A stretch of 64,000 bases of DNA, taken from NCBI GenBank assembly GCA_016873165.1, contig VGXV01000009.1:1-64000 (forward strand). The letters run 5' to 3'. This document shows, piece after piece, positions 59,084 through 64,000 of the stretch. The DNA is from Planctomycetota bacterium (GTDB lineage Bacteria; Planctomycetota; Brocadiia; Brocadiales; Brocadiaceae). Position 1 is the first letter of the stretch. Every line of letters begins with the position of its first letter. A model generated the notes under the pieces. The model was not told the origin of the DNA, made no database searches, and saw only the letters and a list, made by a program, of their open reading frames with translations. Position numbers and translations under genes: made by a program.

Positions 59084-59871
59084 TCAAAATACTCCTTTCA
59101 ATGAATATATTTTAAACACGAAGAGAATTTTAACTTTTGTAACTATTTTTACTCTCACATACCCGACAAACCACTACCTTGATACAATTGCAAAACATCC
59201 GCTTTATTAGTAATTTTTTTTAATAGTATATCTCAGTATCACCATATTTTATAAAAACATTAGCACACGTATGCGCACGCCTGAAAAATTAAATTGAAAC
59301 AATAAATAAATCGCTTAGAACAGAATAACGGGATGACATATTTTCGTGATGGAATGCAGTTTAAATTGTTTTATCAACAAATGAAAGCCTATCACAATAC
59401 TAAACCTCATAATTGCTTTAGGCGGTATGAATTTTGTTTAACTTTTATCGAAACCAAGCAGTTAGTGACGATATTGAAATAACTGAAAACCACCACAACA
59501 AAAAGAACAAATGACAAATGTATTAAAACTACACTCCCCTTTAAATTTTCAGCATAAGGCAATCCACATAACACAAATCCACATATTCTCTGATATGGTT
59601 CCCCTGCATACAAACTGCTATCTCACTACCAAGGAAAACAAAACGCTTCGCATACTAACATAAACAAATTTAACTGGCAAGAAAATTCAAGGGATGAAAA
59701 CCATGCAGAATGGAATGATTGTGGATAAGGAAATGTATTATTACTTTTTTTAATAAAATCTCAGTAATCGATTAAGGATACAATGAAAATGGAACAACAC
59801 TCATATGGTAATATTATTTTCAGAAAAAGAAAGACATCGCTTATTTACTTTGCATTTTCTCACAATATCTT
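59084..59871. other. Gene-free region between ppdK and the phosphatase gene
   Basis: A 788-base AT-rich stretch. No reading frame with a ribosome binding site or recognisable protein, no tRNA and no inverted repeat of note was seen. It should hold the ppdK promoter near its left end, but no good consensus was found. Confidence 0.5.
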
Positions 59872-60339
59872 CTATCTATTACTTTTTTTTGAAAGCCTTT
59901 CTTCATATTCCATCACTGTTTCCTCCTGCGCAATTGTCTCGATGGAACCCGGTCTTTTTTTACGAACTTCTATAATTGCATCTTTTGCACTATATCCCTT
60001 ATTTACAAGATAGCATGCCAACATTGTGCCTGTTCTCCCTATTCCTGCATCACAATGCACAACTACTTTTTTATCGGAAGATATCGCTTCATTTACAAAA
60101 AGAATGAACTCCTCTATTTGCTCCTGTGTCGGCGGGGTAAGATCTGCTATGGGAATATGTTTATTGATAAAACCAAATTCTTCTAACAATGTTCTGTGAA
60201 GAGGCCATTCTGACAAAGAAACGATTACATCTATACCGCTTTCTTTAAGAAACTCAAAATTGGATATCCCTGACATGGGCCTCGCCATACCAGCAATTTC
60301 GTTCTTTATAAGCCAGCTAAAATTTCTAGGAATATTCAT
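59872..60339 (-). CDS. Dual-specificity protein phosphatase (DUSP23-like)
   Basis: A 155-residue cysteine phosphatase. The signature 'VVVHCDAGIGRTGTMLACYL' supplies the nucleophile Cys and the Arg loop (HCxxGxxR); the general-acid region is near 'IPIADLTPPTQEQIEEF' (Asp). The start 'NFSWLIKNEIAGMARPMS' and the end 'ETVMEYEERL' match the small eukaryote-like DUSP23 group. Substrate may be phosphotyrosine, phosphoserine or a sugar/lipid phosphate. It overlaps the maf gene by 14 bases, so it is the last gene of the rpsK-to-maf transcript. Confidence 0.88.
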   Translation of the reverse strand: MNIPRNFSWLIKNEIAGMARPMSGISNFEFLKESGIDVIVSLSEWPLHRTLLEEFGFINKHIPIADLTPPTQEQIEEFILFVNEAISSDKKVVVHCDAGIGRTGTMLACYLVNKGYSAKDAIIEVRKKRPGSIETIAQEETVMEYEERLSKKSNR

Positions 60340-60910
60340 TCTTTACAAATTCAGTTAGCATTTTTTGCAATAACTCCAAAGGTAAACCAACAACATTTGA
60401 ATAGCTTCCATCTATTTCATCAATAAATTTCTGCCCTCTTCCCTGAATTGCATAAGCACCGGCTTTACCCATAGGTTCTCCTGACCGGACATACCTTTCG
60501 AGTTCATCCACCGGAGTGTTCTTCATTTTTACTTTTGTCCGTGCAACACCTACGAGTTGTCTTCCAGATGGCATTTCTTTAATACAGACACCGGAAAGTA
60601 CCTCATGTACCGAGTTATTCAAAAAAGAAAGCATCCTCTTTGCATCGTTTGTATCTTTTGGTTTACCATAGACATTATTGTCATGTAAAATGATCGTATC
60701 TGCACCAATAACAATTGCATCTTTCATTTCTTTCGCCACATTACCCGCTTTTAAAGACGCTAGGGCTTGAACAAATTCGCTTGGCGGCAAGTTGCGGTTA
60801 CAAACGTTTTCATCAATTCCATGGGGCACAAAATCAAACAAAAACCCCAACAACTTAAACAACTCAATCCTCTGAGGAGAACTTGAAGCAAGAATAAAAC
60901 GTTTGTTCAC
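60326..60910 (-). CDS. maf: Maf-family nucleoside triphosphate pyrophosphatase
   Basis: A 194-residue protein from GTG 60910 (AGAGAGG just upstream). Maf signature 'ILASSSPQRIELFKLLGFLF', the pocket 'AIVIGADTIILHDNNVYGKP', 'MLSFLNNSVHEVLSGVCI' and 'YAIQGRGQKFIDEIDGSYSN' are all present. It hydrolyses non-canonical or pyrimidine NTPs to monophosphates, as a housecleaning enzyme; the subgroup (dTTP/UTP or m7GTP) was not settled. It lies 83 bases after rplQ. Confidence 0.92.
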   Translation of the reverse strand: MNKRFILASSSPQRIELFKLLGFLFDFVPHGIDENVCNRNLPPSEFVQALASLKAGNVAKEMKDAIVIGADTIILHDNNVYGKPKDTNDAKRMLSFLNNSVHEVLSGVCIKEMPSGRQLVGVARTKVKMKNTPVDELERYVRSGEPMGKAGAYAIQGRGQKFIDEIDGSYSNVVGLPLELLQKMLTEFVKNEYS

Positions 60911-60993
60911 ATAAACCTCTCTTTGTGATAACCTTCCTATAACCACATGAGAGAAGCAAGAATATCCTGCGTAAGAAATAAGAAGTTTTAAAA

Positions 60994-61554
60994 TTAAGAT
61001 GTGGCTACTTTAGGTTTGACCTCTTCAGCGGATTGTGTTTCCAATGTACCTTCTACTAACTCAAACACTGCAAGGGACGCGTTATCATTAAGCCTTCTTC
61101 CCAACAACCGCAACTTCCTGCGCATTCCACCCATTGTATATTCAATTTGCGGCACCTTTCCAACACTGCTGCCGGAAAGAACTCCCAAACGCGTACCTGA
61201 TAACTTCAATATGCGCGTATATCCGCCATTCCTATCTATATATTTTTTTGCAATACCACCACTCTCACGCCATTGTCCTTCGCCAAGAATCTTTTTTACA
61301 ACATCAACATTTTTCAATCTTGAGAAAATTTGGCGATAACAGTGAACGTAACCCGGCTTGTCATTTTCCTTTTTTTCTAATCCTTTTTTTGCAATGGTAA
61401 TTATTTTTTCGGCAAAAGACCTCGTCTCCTTTGCCTTTTCTAAGGTCGTTACAATCCTTCCGTGAATAAAAAGGCTGTTAGCGAGATTCTGCCTTAGCGA
61501 ACTTCTATGAGCGGAAGTTCTTGATAAATGTCTGCCCCTTTTTCCATGTCTCAT
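60994..61554 (-). CDS. rplQ: Large-subunit ribosomal protein L17
   Basis: A 186-residue L17. The conserved part is 'MRHGKRGRHLSRTSAHRSSL', 'LANSLFIHGRIVTTLEKAKE' and the C-terminal 'GYTRILKLSGTRLGVLSGSS'. E. coli L17 has about 127 residues; here an insert in the middle and a tail of about 50 residues (RRKLRLLGRRLNDNASLAVF, ending in EVKPKVATS) lengthen it. It follows rpoA by 4 bases. Confidence 0.95.
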   Translation of the reverse strand: MRHGKRGRHLSRTSAHRSSLRQNLANSLFIHGRIVTTLEKAKETRSFAEKIITIAKKGLEKKENDKPGYVHCYRQIFSRLKNVDVVKKILGEGQWRESGGIAKKYIDRNGGYTRILKLSGTRLGVLSGSSVGKVPQIEYTMGGMRRKLRLLGRRLNDNASLAVFELVEGTLETQSAEEVKPKVATS

Positions 61555-61558
61555 TGTA

Positions 61559-62575
61559 TCACCCTTTTTCCTTTTCCATTTGCTTTATTTCCACAGGCAT
61601 CCCAATAGTTAAATTTAATTGGCTTAACTTTTTCTTTAATTCCTTCATTGTAGTTTTTCCAAAGTTTTTTATCTGCAAAAGTTCTTCCTCTGTTTTAACA
61701 ACAAGGTCGCCTACCGTTACAATATTTGCCGTCTCCAAACAGTTGGAAGCCCGCACTGATAAGTCCAATTCTGCAATTGGCATACTCAACGTCTTATTAA
61801 ATTCTTCAGCAGACACATCTGATACTGGTTCTGTACCCATGATCTTCTCTATCTGCTGGAGTTCTCTCCCAATTTCGAAGTATTGCACAAACGGATTCAA
61901 ATGCTTCCTTGTAATCACTGCCGCTTCAACCAATGCCATTTCCGGGGTAATAGTACCATTCGTCCATATTTCCAAAATCAGTCTGTCATAATTTGTTCTT
62001 CTTCCAACACGTGTTTCCTCTGTAGCATAACGAACGTTTCTTATAGGAGAAAAGACAGAATCTATCGCAATCAAGCCAATCTCCTGCTCCTCAGATTCAT
62101 TTTCATCTGCAGTTATATACCCCCTACCCTTTCGAACCTCCATTTCTACATTAAAAACCACATCCTCAGACAGAGTCGCGATATGCAAATCACCATTGAT
62201 AACCTCTACACTTTCATCGGTAATTATATCTTTGCCTGTTATTTTACCTTTTTTACAAGCTTCTATTTTTATAATCTTCGGCTGATCAGAATGCATTTTG
62301 ACAACCAAATTTTTGATGTTCAGTATTATGTCTGCGACATCTTCAACAACACCTGGCACAGTAGTAAATTCATGAGCCACTCCTTCTATTTTTACCGACA
62401 CAATAGCACTACCTTCCAAAGAAGACAGCAGCACTCTCCGTAAACTATTTCCTACCGTATGACCAAAACCACGTTCAAAAGGGGCTGCTATGAACTTACC
62501 ATATCTGTCAGTCAAAGTCTCATTTTCCACTTCCACACGTACTGGTAGTTCAAGACCTCTCCACCTTATTCGCAT
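61559..62575 (-). CDS. rpoA: RNA polymerase alpha subunit
   Basis: A 338-residue alpha subunit of normal length. The N-terminal domain that dimerises and nucleates the core is seen in 'FIAAPFERGFGHTVGNSLRR' and 'VLLSSLEGSAIVSVKIEGVA'; the C-terminal DNA- and activator-binding domain in 'MPIAELDLSVRASNCLETAN' and 'LLQIKNFGKTTMKELKKKLS'. A 146-base gap separates it from rpsD and may hold a regulatory site or promoter. Confidence 0.97.
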   Translation of the reverse strand: MRIRWRGLELPVRVEVENETLTDRYGKFIAAPFERGFGHTVGNSLRRVLLSSLEGSAIVSVKIEGVAHEFTTVPGVVEDVADIILNIKNLVVKMHSDQPKIIKIEACKKGKITGKDIITDESVEVINGDLHIATLSEDVVFNVEMEVRKGRGYITADENESEEQEIGLIAIDSVFSPIRNVRYATEETRVGRRTNYDRLILEIWTNGTITPEMALVEAAVITRKHLNPFVQYFEIGRELQQIEKIMGTEPVSDVSAEEFNKTLSMPIAELDLSVRASNCLETANIVTVGDLVVKTEEELLQIKNFGKTTMKELKKKLSQLNLTIGMPVEIKQMEKEKG

Positions 62576-62721
62576 ATTTTCCTCCCTAATCTATTTATAA
62601 GGGAATTTATAAAAATAAATTTGACGCAAGTAACTTTTCTTACGAGAATATTTGCGGGTATTACAAATACAATTTGAAATACAATAACAATCTTATAGCG
62701 GGCTGTTCAGGTTAAAATCAA

Positions 62722-63348
62722 TTATTTCGAACATAACTCGATTATTAATTGTTCCTGAACAGAGGCGGAAATATCGTCCCTTGTCGGAAGTTGCTTTACC
62801 ACACCTTCCAATGCATCCTGGCGAAATTCTAACCAAGAGGGTATTTTTTTTGATTTTAAAGATTCAACATTATCCTGGATAAATTTCCTGCTTTTCTCCC
62901 TATTCTTAGATTTTATTACATCACCAACCCTTACCAGTAAAGAAGGAATATCAACTTTTTTATCGTTAACCGTTATGTGACCATGTAAAATCAGTTGTCT
63001 GGCACTTTTTCTGGAATGTGCAAATGAAAGCAAATGTACAACATTATCCAATCTTCGTTCTAACATTATCAGCAGATTGTCTCCGGTATTCCCCTTCTGT
63101 TTTTCCGCTTTTCTAAAGTAATTCCGGAATTGTTTTTCCAAAATACCATAAAAACGCTTCATTTTCTGTTTTTCTCGAAATTGAATACCGTACTTTGACA
63201 ATTTCCCCCGTCCCCAGGAAAACTGTCCCGGCGGATATTTTCGTTTTGTAATCGCACACTTCGCTGTTTCACAGCGAATCCCCTTAAGAAACAGCTTCTC
63301 CCCTTCTCTTCGACATAATCTACATTGTGGTCCTACATATCTTGCCAT
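62722..63348 (-). CDS. rpsD: Small-subunit ribosomal protein S4
   Basis: A 208-residue S4, a primary 16S-binding protein and, in other bacteria, a repressor of its own operon. It begins 'ARYVGPQCRLCRREGEKLFL' with the C+ cysteine pattern (CRLC ... CAIT), then 'YGIQFREKQKMKRFYGILEK' and the S4 domain 'RRLDNVVHLLSFAHSRKSAR' with 'LILHGHITVNDKKVDIPSLL'. Located 30 bases after rpsK. Confidence 0.97.
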   Translation of the reverse strand: MARYVGPQCRLCRREGEKLFLKGIRCETAKCAITKRKYPPGQFSWGRGKLSKYGIQFREKQKMKRFYGILEKQFRNYFRKAEKQKGNTGDNLLIMLERRLDNVVHLLSFAHSRKSARQLILHGHITVNDKKVDIPSLLVRVGDVIKSKNREKSRKFIQDNVESLKSKKIPSWLEFRQDALEGVVKQLPTRDDISASVQEQLIIELCSK

Positions 63349-63378
63349 ATTTTCCCTTTCCAGTACTGCTCTATATAC

Positions 63379-63756
63379 TTATACTCTGCGCTTTTTGCGA
63401 GGCCGACAACCGTTATGAGGAAGAGGTGTAACATCTTCAATCGCTTTTACACTTAATCCTGCTGCCTGAAGAGCAGTAATAGCCGATTCTCTACCAGGCC
63501 CCGGCCCCTTAACTCTTATTTCTATTTCTTGCACTCCATATTTTTGAGCCTTTTCTGCTGCACTCGTCGCTGCTTTCTGAGCAGCAAAAGGCGTACTTTT
63601 ACGAGAGCCTTTATACCCCGCAGTGCCAGCACTTGCCCAGCAAATTGTCTCACCATTCACGTCTGTTATTGTTACATACGTATTATTAAACGTGGCTTTG
63701 ATATTTGCTATTGCCCTTGTAACATTGCGCCTTATTTTTTTGCTAGTATTCGACAT
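63379..63756 (-). CDS. rpsK: Small-subunit ribosomal protein S11
   Basis: A 125-residue S11: '[20 protein letters not shown]', '[20 protein letters not shown]' and the C-terminal '[18 protein letters not shown]', which lines the mRNA exit platform. ATGAGG precedes the ATG by 7 bases. It is first of the ribosomal genes seen; rpsM, its usual upstream neighbour, is not directly before it. Confidence 0.97.
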   Translation of the reverse strand: MSNTSKKIRRNVTRAIANIKATFNNTYVTITDVNGETICWASAGTAGYKGSRKSTPFAAQKAATSAAEKAQKYGVQEIEIRVKGPGPGRESAITALQAAGLSVKAIEDVTPLPHNGCRPRKKRRV

Positions 63757-63788
63757 GTTTTTACCTCATCGTTCTATAAACAGTTACT

Positions 63789-64000
63789 TCATCCGCATAA
63801 CACTTTATAACACTCATTTTGATTAGAGCGCTGCGCATCATCAAAAAAACTTTGCAACACAAATTCCGTGTTAAACATTTTATCAAGATTTCTAAACTTA
63901 TTCATGCTGTACTTCCTATTTTTTCTTCTTCTTTTCGCAATAATCATCAAATTCTTGGGAGTATACTTTGGAGACACAATTTCAACAAGTCTAACACTAT
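63789..64000 (-). CDS. C-terminal part of an unidentified protein, runs off the window
   Basis: An open frame enters from the right edge and ends at 63789, 32 bases before rpsK. The visible 69 residues read SVRLVEIVSPKYTPKNLMII, then AKRRRKNRKYSMNKFRNLDK and a hydrophilic tail ending CYKVLCG. It is clearly not S13 (rpsM), whose C-terminus is a basic TRTRKG-type tail. The beta-strand-like start and 'AKRRRK' recall the ends of some methyltransferases, but identity is open. Codon use and basic composition look like a real gene. Confidence 0.45.
   Translation of the reverse strand, partial: SVRLVEIVSPKYTPKNLMIIAKRRRKNRKYSMNKFRNLDKMFNTEFVLQSFFDDAQRSNQNECYKVLCG

Noticed and set aside
59407-59613. 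A 68-codon hydrophobic minus-strand frame between ppdK and the phosphatase
   Set aside because: Composition follows the AT-rich background; no start signal and no family resemblance.

Overview
This 64 kb window is AT-rich chromosomal DNA from an anammox planctomycete, most likely 'Candidatus Kuenenia' (K. stuttgartiensis or a close relative). The best evidence is the 16S rRNA gene. On the plus strand (the antisense of the gene) it contains stretches that match, from memory, the FISH probes Pla46 (29788-29805), Amx368 (29431-29448), Amx820 (28972-28993) and Kst1275 (28512-28531). Gene content (GatCAB, split glycine decarboxylase, PPDK, many signalling proteins, DUF559 and GxxExxY families) fits this.

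Layout. 1-6756, minus strand: a polysaccharide/glycoconjugate locus with one CgeB-like glycosyltransferase, three intact GT2 glycosyltransferases, two broken GT2 remnants and an FAD oxidoreductase. 6960-12221, minus: a type IV pilus/type II secretion motor operon (two GspE/PilB ATPases, one PilC/GspF) ending in a Nudix hydrolase. 12316-18192, plus: cobT, pgi, a Cys-rich mini-protein and a U32 peptidase-family protein. 18280-20316, minus: a formylglycine-generating-enzyme-like protein, a small membrane protein and a free-standing MshEN-type domain. 20542-24530, minus: fur-rpmB-gatC-gatA-gatB. 24591-30134, minus: a complete rRNA operon (promoter, 16S, tRNA-Ile, tRNA-Ala, 23S, 5S, terminator).

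30324-41953, plus: a signalling region holding a PAS-GAF-degenerate GGDEF protein, gcvPB, then a solute-binding protein, dCache histidine kinase and CheY-like regulator, followed by a REC-PAS-GGDEF-EAL protein, a V4R protein and a soluble histidine kinase. 41959-44666, minus: a thioredoxin-NHL protein and a truncated DNA methyltransferase. 45742-48576, plus: a large polytopic membrane protein with two PA14 domains. 48600-51202, minus: GIY-YIG protein, arfB, alcohol dehydrogenase, and a DUF559 gene that has cut a GxxExxY gene. 51707-56168: birA, an SDR, and DUF523/DUF1722, DUF3820 and DUF3786 proteins. 56315-59083: ppdK. 59872-63756, minus: rpsK-rpsD-rpoA-rplQ-maf-dual-specificity phosphatase. 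Partial genes run off both ends.

The most striking unexplained structure is a population of short, non-coding, MITE-like elements. Three terminal-inverted-repeat families are present: A with four copies, B and C with one each. Five of the six have perfect flanking direct repeats of 8-9 bp. The cores of the A copies differ and are themselves palindromic, and no transposase gene is visible nearby. One A copy sits 5 bp (after its target duplication) upstream of the start codon of the c-di-GMP turnover protein. Two genes (birA and the PA14 protein) have near-consensus promoters placed so close to the start codon that their mRNAs should be leaderless or nearly so.
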